Shown here piece by piece: positions 17,136 to 26,143 of a stretch of 36,663 nt of DNA. Every line of letters begins with the position of its first letter. The first letter of the stretch is position 1. This stretch comes from Ruegeria arenilitoris. GTDB taxonomy: Bacteria > Pseudomonadota > Alphaproteobacteria > Rhodobacterales > Rhodobacteraceae. A model generated the notes under the pieces. It searched no databases. It was not told the DNA's origin and saw nothing but the letters and a program-made list of their open reading frames with translations. Both the position numbers and the translations under genes were made by a program. The DNA lies in NCBI RefSeq assembly GCF_013032445.1, contig NZ_WQCA01000024.1, positions 1 through 36,663 on the forward strand, read 5' to 3'.

Positions 17136-18656
17136 ATGGCTCGGCGCACACGTCAATCCCGGTCCCGCAGTTCAGAACCGGTTTCGGTTCCGGCATCCCC
17201 CTATATCCAGCGCAGTTTGGCCTATTTTGACCCTCTGAACGACGAGGATCTGAACCGACTTGAGGCGCAGGTCGACTGGATATTCGAGAATGTGGGGATC
17301 GCGTTCCGCGATGACCCCGAGGCGCTGGAATTATGGCGTCGTGAGGGTGCTCAAATCAATGGTGACATTGTTCGTGCCGACGCCAGTTGGATACGCGATT
17401 TGTGTTCAAAGGCGCCCAAAAGTTTCGAACAGGTCGCGCGCAACCCTGAGCGTTCGGTGGTGATCGGGGATGGCAATCAGGTCTTTGCCCCGGTCTATGG
17501 CGCGCCTTTTGTGCGCGATCTGGAAGGCGGCCGTCGATATGGCGATATCGAGTCGTTCGAGAAGCTGGTCAAGCTGACCTATATGCACCCGAACCTGCAT
17601 CATGGAGGGTTTGTCACCTGCGAGCCCTGTGACGTTCCGGTCAGCAAGCGCCATCTGGACATGATGTTTGCGCATATGACGCTGAGCGATAAACCGCATC
17701 TGGGCGCGATCACCGAGATGAGCCGTGCGCAAGATAGCGTTGAGATGGCCGAGATCGTCTTTGGTGCGGATTTCATGGAAGAGAACTGCGTGATCATGGG
17801 CAACGTGAACACGAACTCACCGCTGCTGGTGGATCGGGTGGTCACCGAGTCGGCTCGTGTATATTCGACGCGCGGTCAGGGTCTGATCGTTGTTCCGTTC
17901 ATCCTGTCCGGCGCCATGGGACCTGTCAGCACCGCAGCCAGTGTCGCCCAAGCCATGGCCGAGGCGATGATGGTCTGTGCCTACGTTCAACTGCTGCGCC
18001 CCGGAGCGCCATTTGTACTGGGCAACTTTCTGTCGTCGATGTCGCTGAAATCCGGTGCGCCGACCTTTGGTATGCCCGAACCGGTCATGTCGAACTATGC
18101 CATTGGTCAGCTTGCCCGCCGTGCCGGTTTGCCGTTGCGTTGTGGCGGTTCGCTGACTGCGTCCAAGATCGAAGATGCACAGGCGGCTTATGAATCTGCG
18201 GATTCCATGCATTCAACTATGCTTGCGGGTGCAAATTTTGTGCTGCATTCGGCCGGTTGGCTCGAAGGCGGGCTGTGCACCGGCTTTGAAAAGTTGATCA
18301 TGGATGCGGATCGGTTGGGCTCGTACCAGAAAGTGCTGAGCCAGGGTTTGGACACCAGCGAAGAGGCCTTTGCCCGCGACGCTTACGGAGAGGTTGAAGC
18401 CGGTGGTCACTTCCTGGGCTGCGCCCACACCATGCGCAATTATCAGACTGCGTTCTATGAGCCGAAACTCAGCGACAGTGAGAATGTCGAAAGCTGGGAA
18501 GAGGGTGGATCAAAGGACATGCGCCACCGCGCCTATGAGCGCTGGAACCAGATGCTGAACGAATATCAGCCACCCGCAATGGATGAGGCCAAAAAGGAAG
18601 AGCTGGCCGCCTATGTCACCCGCCGCAAGGAGGAGATCCCGGATGCCTGGTATTAA
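17136..18656 (+). CDS. MttB-superfamily (trimethylamine methyltransferase-like) protein, second copy
   Basis: A 506-residue MttB-superfamily protein of typical length. Landmarks are the basic RRTRQSRSR tail at the N-terminus, WIFENVGIAFRDDPEALELWRREGA (about 48-72), GAMGPVSTAASVAQAMAEAMM, and C-terminal GGHFLGCAHTMRNYQTAFYEP. It has no in-frame TAG, so it does not need pyrrolysine. It is only distantly similar to the copy at 1158 and probably handles a different methylated amine. The start follows a GGAG site. Its last codons overlap the next gene by 14 bases, so translation is probably coupled. Characterised relatives need a corrinoid partner, and none is encoded in the window. Confidence 0.87.
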   Translation: MARRTRQSRSRSSEPVSVPASPYIQRSLAYFDPLNDEDLNRLEAQVDWIFENVGIAFRDDPEALELWRREGAQINGDIVRADASWIRDLCSKAPKSFEQVARNPERSVVIGDGNQVFAPVYGAPFVRDLEGGRRYGDIESFEKLVKLTYMHPNLHHGGFVTCEPCDVPVSKRHLDMMFAHMTLSDKPHLGAITEMSRAQDSVEMAEIVFGADFMEENCVIMGNVNTNSPLLVDRVVTESARVYSTRGQGLIVVPFILSGAMGPVSTAASVAQAMAEAMMVCAYVQLLRPGAPFVLGNFLSSMSLKSGAPTFGMPEPVMSNYAIGQLARRAGLPLRCGGSLTASKIEDAQAAYESADSMHSTMLAGANFVLHSAGWLEGGLCTGFEKLIMDADRLGSYQKVLSQGLDTSEEAFARDAYGEVEAGGHFLGCAHTMRNYQTAFYEPKLSDSENVESWEEGGSKDMRHRAYERWNQMLNEYQPPAMDEAKKEELAAYVTRRKEEIPDAWY

Positions 18657-19818
18657 GATCACCGGCCTTCGGGCGACCCCGGTCAATATCCCGCTGGAAA
18701 AGCCGATGTGGTGGACCGGCGGGCATTACCCGGGCACCTCGAAGACCATAATCGAGGTTGAAACGGATCAGGGTATCGTTGGACTGGGCGAGGCCCCCTC
18801 GGTCGATGTCGTGGATACGGTCCGTGCGATGGGTGAACGGCTAACCGGTGCTGATGCGCTGGATATTGCGGGCTGCGAAAGCCTGTGCGTGCCGCCCTGG
18901 CAGATCGTTCAGAACACCGATGACAGTTCGGTGGTCAAAGCCTTTGGCGCGATCGAGATTGCCCTATGGGACCTGCGCGGCAAAGTGGCCGGGGAACCTC
19001 TGTATCGTCTGCTGGGTGGTGCGGTACGAAAGGAGATCCCCTTCACCGAATACTTCGGGTTCCACGAAGGCGGTGAGATGAGCCCCGAGGCCGTGGCCGA
19101 TTATTGCATCCGCATGCGCGAAGAACACGGCAGCACCATGTTCGAAGGCAAGCTGATCCTCGGCAACCCCGAGCTTGAGATCGACACGGTTAAGGCCCTG
19201 CGCGAAGGCCTGGGCCGCGAGGCGATGATCCGTCTGGACAGCAACATGCAGTGGAGCCTGCCTACCGCCATGCGCGTCTTCCGCGAGATAGAGCCTTACA
19301 ACATCCGCAACTACGAAGACCCGGTTGCCACGTTCGAGGAAATGGCGGAACTGCGCCGTCACTTCACCATTCCGATCTCGACCCACGTGCCGGATATCCG
19401 CAAGGCTGTCGCCTTGGGGGCACCGGATTACATCGTGACCAACTTTGCCGTGCTGGGCGGGATGTCCCGCGCCGTGCGCTTTATCGGCGCGTGTGAGGCG
19501 ATGGGCGTGGGCTTCTGGTGCTATTCCGGTGACGCCGGGATCGCAACTGCAGGATATTTGCAAATGTCTGCGGCCATGCCGTGGATTTCCGAGCCGTCGC
19601 AATCGCTGTTCCGCTGGCAGATCGGCGATGTCATCGAAGGTGGGCCCTTCCGTCAGAAAAACAACGTGATTCCTGTTCCCGAAGGTCCTGGCCTCGGCGT
19701 GACGCTGGATCGCGATGCCCTTGCTTATTGGCACAACCATCTGGCCCAAAACGGACCGCTGGACCATTTCCATGACCCCGCTATGCCCGGCCGCTTCCGC
19801 CGGTTGCCCCTGAACTAA
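18643..19818 (+). CDS. enolase-superfamily (mandelate racemase/muconate lactonizing-like) protein with altered catalytic residues
   Basis: A 391-residue enolase-superfamily protein: capping domain about 1-125, TIM barrel from about 130. The start at 18643 follows AAGGAGGAG inside the end of the upstream gene. Metal-ligand positions look kept as Asp199 (RLDSN), Glu225 (NYEDP) and, at the third position, His248 (ISTH) instead of the usual Glu/Asp/Asn. The KxK motif on the second strand reads KLI (Lys170, Ile172), so the usual catalytic lysine is missing. The His-Asp dyad positions appear as Tyr294 (CYSGDAG) and Asn267 (VTNF). It may catalyse an unusual epimerisation, dehydration or lyase step. 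Alignments are by eye. Confidence 0.82.
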   Translation: MPGIKITGLRATPVNIPLEKPMWWTGGHYPGTSKTIIEVETDQGIVGLGEAPSVDVVDTVRAMGERLTGADALDIAGCESLCVPPWQIVQNTDDSSVVKAFGAIEIALWDLRGKVAGEPLYRLLGGAVRKEIPFTEYFGFHEGGEMSPEAVADYCIRMREEHGSTMFEGKLILGNPELEIDTVKALREGLGREAMIRLDSNMQWSLPTAMRVFREIEPYNIRNYEDPVATFEEMAELRRHFTIPISTHVPDIRKAVALGAPDYIVTNFAVLGGMSRAVRFIGACEAMGVGFWCYSGDAGIATAGYLQMSAAMPWISEPSQSLFRWQIGDVIEGGPFRQKNNVIPVPEGPGLGVTLDRDALAYWHNHLAQNGPLDHFHDPAMPGRFRRLPLN

Positions 19819-19830
19819 GAAGGACCACTT

Positions 19831-22290
19831 ATGCCTGAGATTCAAAAAGACGAAAGCACGTCCGGCAAAAAGCTCCCGTCCCACGCCAAGGTCGTCGTCA
19901 TCGGCGGTGGCGTTGTGGGCTGTTCGATCCTGTTTCACCTGGCCAAGTTTGGCTGGAAAGACGTTGTCCTGCTGGAACGTGACGAACTGACATCGGGTTC
20001 CTCCTGGCACGCCGCCGGTCAGATCCACACGATCAGTTCGGACCCCAACATCTCGCGCCTGCAGAGCTATACCATTGATCTGTATAAAGAGATCGAAGAG
20101 ACCTCGGGCCATTCGGTCGGCCTGCATATCACCGGCGGTTTCTATGCGGCCTCGACCAAGGAATGGTATGATTACCTCAAGCGTGAACGCTCGAAAGCGC
20201 GCTACATGGGTCTGCATCAGGAGTTCATCAGCCCCAAGGAGCTGGCCGAGCGTCACCCGCTGATCGACCCTAAGCATTATTACGCAGCCCTCTGGGACGA
20301 GCAGGACGGTGACCTCGATCCCTCGGGCGCGACCTATGCGTTTGCCAAATCGGCCCGCGTGCATGGCGCGCAATACTTCACCCATTGCGGCGTGACCGAC
20401 ATGAAACAGCGCGCCGATGGCAGCTGGGATCTGACCACCCCGAAAGGCGTGATCAACGCTGAGCAGGTCGTGAACTGCGGTGGCCTGTGGGCACGTGAAG
20501 TTGGCCACATGTCCGGCATCCACCTGCCCGTACAGCCGATGGAGCACCACTATCTGATTACCGAAAAAATCCCGCTGATCGCTGAACGTATGGAGAGCAT
20601 GGGCGAAGCGGGCCGTCTGCCGGCCGGTATCGACTATGAGGCCAATATTTACTTCCGTCAGGAGCGTCAGGGCATGCTGTTGGGCACCTATGAGCCCAAG
20701 TCGACCCCGTGGAAAGTGGACGGCACGCCGTGGGATTTCGGGCATGAGCTGCTGCAACCCGATCTCGACCGCATCGCCGACCGTCTGGAAATGTCGTTCG
20801 AGCGTATCCCGACCATCGGTGAAGCTGGCATCAAGGACATGATCAACGGGCCGTTCACGTTTGGCCCTGATGGCAACCCGATGATCGGTCCGGTGCCGGG
20901 CATGAAAAACTACTGGGTCGCCGTGGGTGTTATGGCGGGCTTCTGCCAGGGCGGCGGTGTAGGCCTGACCATGGCTGAGTGGATGATCGACGGAGAGCCC
21001 TCAATCGACGTCTGGGCGATGGACGTGGCGCGGTTTGGCGAGTTCGCCACTCCGGACTGGGGCACCATCAAGTCCTCGGAAAACTACGAGCGTCGCTTCG
21101 TAATGACTTTCCCGAACGAAACCCTGCCCAAGGGCCGGATGCAGAAAACCACAGCGCTTTATGACCGTCTGGTCGCAAAGGGTGCCGTGATGGGGCAGGG
21201 CTTTGGGCTGGAGAACGCCCTGTGGTTCGCGGACAATCCAGAAGACGCGCATGAAACGCCCACCTTCGAGCGCAACCGCTCGCACGACTATGTCGCGCGC
21301 GAGGTGAAAGCCGTGCAAGAAGCCGTCGGTGGCATTGAGATCGCCAACTTCGCCAAGCACGAGTTCAAGGGCGCGGGCGCGCGTGATTACCTCAACAAGA
21401 CGCTGGCCGGATACGTCCCGAAACCCGGCCGTCTGGCGCTGACCCCGATGCTGACCGAAAAGGGCCGCCTCTATGGTGACCTGACTATTGCGTGCCTCGG
21501 TGAAGATCACTTCATGCTGTTCGGCTCGGGCGCGATGCAGGAGGCGCACCGCCGCTGGTTCGAAAAGGACCTGCCTGCGGATGTGACCTATGCCAACGTC
21601 TCGGATGATTGGCACGGCATCGCCCTTTCGGGTCCGAAATCGCGCGAGCTGTTGGCCCGCATCACCCGTGACGATGTCAGTTCCGACGCGCTTAAGTTCC
21701 GCGATGTGCGCCAGACCTTCGTGGGCGGTGTGCCGGTCATCCTGAACCGTATCTCGTTCTCGGGCGAGTTGGGCTTTGAGATTTACTGCCGCCCGCAATA
21801 TCTGCTGCGTCTGGCCGAGGCGATCGAAGAGGCCGGAGCCGATCTGGGCTATCGCTGGTACGGTGCGCGTGCCCTAATGTCGCTGCGTCTGGAAAAAGGC
21901 TGGGGTGTGTGGACTACCGATTTCCGCCCGGACTTCAACGCGGTCGAATCCGGCATGGATGTCTTCATCAACTGGAAGAAGGACTTCGTCGGCAAAGAGG
22001 CTACGCTGAATTTCAAGGAGGATGGCGTCGCTCGCAAACTTGTCACCATGACAATCGACGTGGATGGCATCGATGTTTCGAACGACGAGGCAATTCTTAA
22101 AGACGGCAAGGCCGTCGGCTATGTCTCATCCGGGGGCTACGGACATCGCGTGGGAAAATCGATAGCGATGGGATATGTCACTACCGAATGCGCGACCCCC
22201 GGAACGAACCTGCAGGTCGAAATCCTCGGCGCGTTCTACGATGCCGAAGTACTGGGCAGCCCTCTGTACGACGCCGACATGCGGGGATGA
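19831..22290 (+). CDS. FAD-dependent dehydrogenase fused to GcvT domain, copy 3
   Basis: An 819-residue dimethylglycine/sarcosine-dehydrogenase-like protein with an N-terminal extension of about 18 residues compared with the two copies upstream. GGGVVG is at 25-30. SGSSWHAAG gives His60 at the covalent-flavin position. The GcvT half has GRLYGDL, with Asp550 at the catalytic position, and SFSGELGFEIYC. It is the last gene of the second MttB operon, 12 bases after the enolase-superfamily gene and with AAGGA as ribosome-binding site. It probably oxidises the amine left after MttB-type demethylation. A hairpin downstream ends the operon. Confidence 0.9.
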   Translation: MPEIQKDESTSGKKLPSHAKVVVIGGGVVGCSILFHLAKFGWKDVVLLERDELTSGSSWHAAGQIHTISSDPNISRLQSYTIDLYKEIEETSGHSVGLHITGGFYAASTKEWYDYLKRERSKARYMGLHQEFISPKELAERHPLIDPKHYYAALWDEQDGDLDPSGATYAFAKSARVHGAQYFTHCGVTDMKQRADGSWDLTTPKGVINAEQVVNCGGLWAREVGHMSGIHLPVQPMEHHYLITEKIPLIAERMESMGEAGRLPAGIDYEANIYFRQERQGMLLGTYEPKSTPWKVDGTPWDFGHELLQPDLDRIADRLEMSFERIPTIGEAGIKDMINGPFTFGPDGNPMIGPVPGMKNYWVAVGVMAGFCQGGGVGLTMAEWMIDGEPSIDVWAMDVARFGEFATPDWGTIKSSENYERRFVMTFPNETLPKGRMQKTTALYDRLVAKGAVMGQGFGLENALWFADNPEDAHETPTFERNRSHDYVAREVKAVQEAVGGIEIANFAKHEFKGAGARDYLNKTLAGYVPKPGRLALTPMLTEKGRLYGDLTIACLGEDHFMLFGSGAMQEAHRRWFEKDLPADVTYANVSDDWHGIALSGPKSRELLARITRDDVSSDALKFRDVRQTFVGGVPVILNRISFSGELGFEIYCRPQYLLRLAEAIEEAGADLGYRWYGARALMSLRLEKGWGVWTTDFRPDFNAVESGMDVFINWKKDFVGKEATLNFKEDGVARKLVTMTIDVDGIDVSNDEAILKDGKAVGYVSSGGYGHRVGKSIAMGYVTTECATPGTNLQVEILGAFYDAEVLGSPLYDADMRG

Positions 22291-22410
22291 GCCAAAGGTC
22301 AGTGGGTATTTGGCGATCGGGCTGAAATGGGCTTCGGTTGTGGGCCTGTTTTGATGCACATCATCTGGCCGGAACGCAACGCGCTTTGGAGCAAGATCCA
22401 ATTGGCAAAT

Positions 22411-22435
22411 ATAGCCCCGGTATCGCCGGGGCTAT
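22411..22435. terminator. bidirectional terminator-like hairpin
   Basis: ATAGCCCCGG-TATCG-CCGGGGCTAT is a perfect 10-bp stem between two convergent genes (the FAD-GcvT gene on + and the GntR gene on -). On the minus strand it is followed by a T-rich ATATTTG stretch. It probably serves both operons; on the plus strand there is no T-run. Confidence 0.65.
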
Positions 22436-22475
22436 CGCGTGGCTGCGCGCCGCCGATCTTTCAACCGGCCGAACG

Positions 22476-23150
22476 TTATCCCGATCCTGTTCCGTCGGGC
22501 TGTGTCGCATCACTCCAATAGGACCCTTCTTTCCGGTCTATATGAAGCTTCAGGATGTCCAGCGCCTTGGCAATGTCGCCCTGTTCGACGCATTGGACCA
22601 GCTCAATATGTTCCCTGAAGGACTTTGCCATGTGGTCCGGGTGATAGCCCAACCGGCTGCGCAATGCCGCCATTTTCAATGCAATCGTCTGATAAGCGTC
22701 ATTCAGGAACCGATTGTCGGCGCAGTCGAAAAAACATTGGTGGAACATCGTATCCTGAAACAGGTATTCTGCATCGTTTCCGGCCCCTCGGGCCTCTTTC
22801 ATCCGATCGACGCAGGCGCTGAGCGCGGCATGAAGCGCCTGCGGGTTCACCTGAATAGCTGACGTCAGGGCGGTCGTCTCAAGGCAGACACGGGCATCGC
22901 AGAGCTTGGCCAGTTCCTCGGGTTCCAGATTGAACACGAACGACCCCCTTTGAGGCTCAACGACTAGTAGCCCCTCCATCTCGAGCCGGTTGATCGCTTC
23001 GCGGACAGGGGTGCGGCTGACCTCAAGATTCTTGGCGATTCGCGCTTCGGACAATTGCTCACCCAGTTCGAATTCACCTGTGATGATCCGTTCACGCAGG
23101 TTTTCGGTCACCAATTCCGTCAATGATTTCGGTCTGTTGAATAGGCTCAT
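22476..23150 (-). CDS. GntR-family regulator, FCD (FadR/VanR-type) subfamily
   Basis: A 224-residue regulator. Residues about 8-72 form the winged helix-turn-helix (LTELVTENLRERIITGEFELGEQL, then ARIAKNLEVSRTPVREAINRLEMEGLL). Residues about 85-210 form the all-helical FCD ligand domain, with acidic and histidine residues (DTMFHQ and FREHIEL) that bind a metal in this subfamily. The start has a GAGGAG site. It is divergent from the TRAP transporter/sugar-acid operon, and a clear palindromic site lies in the spacer. It is most likely a repressor released by a sugar acid or its keto-deoxy intermediate. Confidence 0.92.
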   Translation of the reverse strand: MSLFNRPKSLTELVTENLRERIITGEFELGEQLSEARIAKNLEVSRTPVREAINRLEMEGLLVVEPQRGSFVFNLEPEELAKLCDARVCLETTALTSAIQVNPQALHAALSACVDRMKEARGAGNDAEYLFQDTMFHQCFFDCADNRFLNDAYQTIALKMAALRSRLGYHPDHMAKSFREHIELVQCVEQGDIAKALDILKLHIDRKEGSYWSDATQPDGTGSG

Positions 23151-23187
23151 GTCGCTCTCCTCGGGTCGACAGTAGCAGTGATGTCTC

Positions 23188-23204
23188 TGGCATACAATGT
23201 GTTA
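23188..23204. promoter_or_regulatory. second, half-conserved GntR site
   Basis: TGGCATAC recurs exactly, 29 bases before the perfect palindrome, followed by a degenerate second arm (ATGTGTTA). It lies nearer the regulator gene and may give cooperative binding or autoregulation. Confidence 0.5.
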
Positions 23205-23216
23205 GTGTTGACACGT

Positions 23217-23233
23217 TGGCATACTGTATGCCA
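23217..23233. promoter_or_regulatory. GntR operator, perfect palindrome
   Basis: TGGCATAC-T-GTATGCCA has 8-base arms around one central base, the form typical of FCD-type GntR operators. It overlaps the region just after a TTGACA element (23208-23213). It lies upstream of the TTG start proposed for the TRAP small permease, consistent with repression of that operon. Confidence 0.75.
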
Positions 23234-23273
23234 GTTTGATTCTCACCGAGAGACGGCATTGGGAGGGGCGTCT

Positions 23274-23774
23274 TTGCAAGTTCTGGAGACATGGATTGTT
23301 GCCCTGAACCGGGCGCTGGTCGCTGCGGCACTGGCTGCGGTTTTCGCAATCGTCTTTGCCAATGTGGTCGGGCGGTACGGATTGGGCGCATCTTTTGCCT
23401 GGGTGGAAGAGGTCGCCCGACATCTGATGATCCTCGGCGCCTTTTGCGGTGCGGGGCTTGCCCTGCGTGAAGGGCGGCTGGTTGCAATCACCACTATTCC
23501 CGACCTGTTGCCGGACGCTCTGGCCCGCCTGCTGCGCTGGGGCATCGTCATCGTCATGTTCGGCTTCATGGCAACGATGCTTTGGCTGGGTATCCGGTTT
23601 GTCGAATTCGGCTGGAACAAAGAAACCATGTCCACCGGCATTTCACGGGGCATCCCCTATCTGGCGATCCCAATCGGCTGCGCATTGTTCCTGATCCAGC
23701 TGGCCTTCTTCGCCAAACGCTTTGTCAATCAGGAGTTCGAACATGGCCCGGACGGCGACAAGGTCGAGGGCTAA
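23274..23774 (+). CDS. TRAP transporter small permease (DctQ-like)
   Basis: About 166 residues from a TTG start placed 5 bases after GGGAGGGG. The frame continues upstream to an ATG at 23178, but that start would lie before the operator and add an unlikely hydrophilic tail. Four hydrophobic segments are visible, with VVGRYGLGASFAWVEEVARHLMI, a stretch typical of DctQ proteins, following the first. It forms the membrane complex with the large permease and the binding protein for sodium-driven uptake of an organic acid. It ends 3 bases before the large permease start. Confidence 0.85.
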   Translation: MQVLETWIVALNRALVAAALAAVFAIVFANVVGRYGLGASFAWVEEVARHLMILGAFCGAGLALREGRLVAITTIPDLLPDALARLLRWGIVIVMFGFMATMLWLGIRFVEFGWNKETMSTGISRGIPYLAIPIGCALFLIQLAFFAKRFVNQEFEHGPDGDKVEG

Positions 23775-23777
23775 GTC

Positions 23778-25092
23778 ATGGCAAAAACCCTGATCATCCT
23801 GTTCTTTGCCACGCTGTTTTTAGGCGTTCCCGTTGCCTTCACGATGGGTATTGCCGGGATTTCGGCAATCTTTATCGACGGTTCGCTGAACCCGCTTGTG
23901 GCGACCCAGCGCATGTTCGCCGGGATCGACAGCTTCCCCTTGATGGCGGTGCCATTCTTCATCCTCGCCTCCGAGTTGATGACGGCCTGCGGCCTGACAA
24001 ATGCCCTGCTGCGGTTCGCCAATGCTCTGGTCGGGCATGTGCGGGGCGGGTTGGGACACGTGAACATCCTAGTATCCATGCTGTTTGCCGGAATCAGCGG
24101 CTCGGCGCTGGCGGACGCGGCGGGGCCTTCGGCCATCGTCATGCGGATGATGCGCGAGGCCGGGTATGAAAAGAACTATGCCGGTGCCCTGTCCGCCGCA
24201 ACGGCCACCATCGGGCCGATCATCCCGCCATCCATTCTCGCCGTGATCTTTGCGATCTCGACCAACGGCGTGACGGTTGCGGGGCTGTTTCTGGCCGGGA
24301 TCGTGCCGGGTGTTCTGCTGGGCGTCGCGCTGGCCGTTGCCAACCATATCGTGTCCACCCGCTATGGCTATCGCGGGCGCGAGCACCGCGCGACCCTGAT
24401 CGAGTTGCGCAGCGCAACCCTGACGGCCATTCCGGCCCTGATCATGCCCGCGATCATTCTGGGCGGCATCCTGTTTGGCGTCTTCACCCCGACCGAGGCG
24501 GGGGCCGTGGCCTCGGCCTACGCGCTGTTTCTGGGCTTCCTCTTGCGGGCCTTCACTATTCGCACGCTTTACGCGGCCTTCGTGCGGGCGGCGGTGGTGA
24601 CGTCCTCGGTCTTTCTGATCGTGGCGATGGCGTCGATCTTTGCCTGGCTGCTGACCTACCTGCAGATTCCGCAGGAACTGGCCAAACTGATCACCCAGAT
24701 CACCGAGAACCGTCTGGGCATCCTGTTCATTCTGGCCGGTTTTGCCCTGATCTGCGGGTTCTTCATCGACACGCTGCCCGCGCTGATCATCCTGACGCCG
24801 ATCCTCGGCCCCATCGCCTATTCCGCCGATCCTCGGCCCCATCGCCTATTCCGCCGGGATCGACCCGCTGCAATTCGGCATGATGCTGGTACTGAACCTG
24901 ACCATCGGCATGATCACCCCGCCGGTCGGCCCGGTGCTGTTTGTGATCGCCACTGTCGGACAACTGAAAATCGAACGGCTTTCAAAGGCGGTGCTGCCGC
25001 TGCTGCTGGCTGAACTCGTAGTGCTTTTGCTGGTCATCCTCGTGCCAAGCGTCAGCACCTTCATCCCCAACTTATTTGGATTTGCGAACTGA
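23778..25092 (+). pseudogene. TRAP transporter large permease (DctM-like), frameshifted by a 28-bp tandem duplication
   Basis: The protein is intact for about 350 residues, with a dozen hydrophobic segments and family features such as ISGSALADAAGPSAIVM and PPSILAVIFA. Then 28 bases at 24800-24827 are repeated exactly at 24828-24855. The shifted frame reads hydrophilic nonsense to a stop at 25013, losing the last membrane segments. Removing one copy restores a perfect family C-terminus (AYSAGIDPLQFGMMLVLNLTIGMITPPVGPVLFVI in parts) to 25092, giving 428 residues, the normal length. As written the transporter should not work. The change is one slippage event away from repair. Confidence 0.92.
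24800..24855 (+). repeat. exact 28-bp tandem duplication
   Basis: Two identical adjacent 28-base units (24800-24827 and 24828-24855). The bases CGCC both precede the first unit and end each unit, so the duplication could arise by slippage between CGCC microhomologies. Twenty-eight is not a multiple of three, hence the frameshift in the permease gene. Confidence 0.95.
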
Positions 25093-25111
25093 CATGAAAG
25101 GGAGGAACCTC

Positions 25112-26122
25112 ATGAAAACCATGTCGAAACTGATGACGGCCACGGCTGTTGTTGCGATGACCGCGGCGGGCGCTGCCTCGGCCAAGGAACTGAAATACGC
25201 GCATTTTCAGGCCGCTGACCTGAGCTCGCCCAAACACGCCGCCGCGCTGGCTTTCGAGGCCTGTGTCGAGGGCAAGACCTCGGGCTCGATCGACGTGCAG
25301 ATCTTTCCGGCCTCGCAACTGGGCGGCGGGTCCGAGATTATGGAGGGTCTGCAACTGGGCACGATTCAGATGGCCGCCATTCATGATGGCCCGATCTCGG
25401 CCGTCTACAAGCCGTTCTCGGTTCTGGCGATGCCCTACCTGTTCGACGATCAGGCCATGGCCTGGGCGGTGATGGACAGCGAATTCGGCGACGCGCTGGC
25501 CGAAGACATGCTGGCCCAGACCGGCATCCGCAACTTTGGTGTGGCCGACAACGGCGTGCGCAACTTTACGAACAACGTCAAACCCGTGGCCGAGCCGGCC
25601 GATATGGAAGGCCTGAAAATGCGCGTCATGACCGCGCCGGTCTGGGTAACTTTGGTGGAAAGCCTGGGTGCCTCGGCAACCCCGGTTCCGTGGCCTGAAC
25701 TGCCCGGCGCGTTGCAACAGGGCGTTGTGGACGGTCAGGAAAACGGCGTGACCAATATCGTCAACGCCTCGCTCTACCAGCACCAGAAATATGTCTCGCT
25801 GGATGGGCATGTGTTCAGTTGGCACGCATATCTGATGTCGGACATGTTCTACCAAAGCCTGACCGATGACGAGAAGAAAGCGGTCGAGCAATGCGTTGAG
25901 ATTTCGAAGACGATCCACCGCGGCATGACCGCCGCGCAGGACGCAAACGCGACCACGATCCTGTCGGAAAAAGGCATGGAAGTTATCCCTGTCAGCCCCG
26001 AGCAGAAGGCCCAGTTCCGTGCCGCAGCCCAGCCCGCCGTGCGCGAATACATCGTCAGCGAGATTGGTGAAGACTGGCCGAACCGCCTCGACGCCGCCGT
26101 TGCGGCCTACCAGGCTCAGTAA
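25112..26122 (+). CDS. TRAP transporter substrate-binding protein (DctP-like)
   Basis: A 336-residue periplasmic binding protein. The start at 25112 follows GGGAGGA; upstream in-frame starts at 25076 would lack a proper signal. A Sec signal peptide ends AAGAASA, cleaved near residue 24. ASQLGGGSEIMEGLQLGTIQMA and the GLKMRVM segment with Arg171, the position that binds the substrate carboxylate in this family, support uptake of an organic or sugar acid. It is the third TRAP gene, so the order is small permease, large permease, binding protein. The neighbouring genes suggest a uronate, aldonate or related keto-deoxy acid. Confidence 0.92.
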   Translation: MKTMSKLMTATAVVAMTAAGAASAKELKYAHFQAADLSSPKHAAALAFEACVEGKTSGSIDVQIFPASQLGGGSEIMEGLQLGTIQMAAIHDGPISAVYKPFSVLAMPYLFDDQAMAWAVMDSEFGDALAEDMLAQTGIRNFGVADNGVRNFTNNVKPVAEPADMEGLKMRVMTAPVWVTLVESLGASATPVPWPELPGALQQGVVDGQENGVTNIVNASLYQHQKYVSLDGHVFSWHAYLMSDMFYQSLTDDEKKAVEQCVEISKTIHRGMTAAQDANATTILSEKGMEVIPVSPEQKAQFRAAAQPAVREYIVSEIGEDWPNRLDAAVAAYQAQ

Positions 26123-26143
26123 CCCATGCCGAGGGACCGTCAC

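Noticed and set aside
18964..20757. 597-codon antisense frame across the enolase-superfamily and third FAD-GcvT genes
   Set aside because: Crosses a gene boundary and shows no domain.
23178..23273. ATG start for the TRAP small permease at 23178
   Set aside because: It would place the operator inside the coding region and lacks a ribosome-binding site; TTG 23274 has one.
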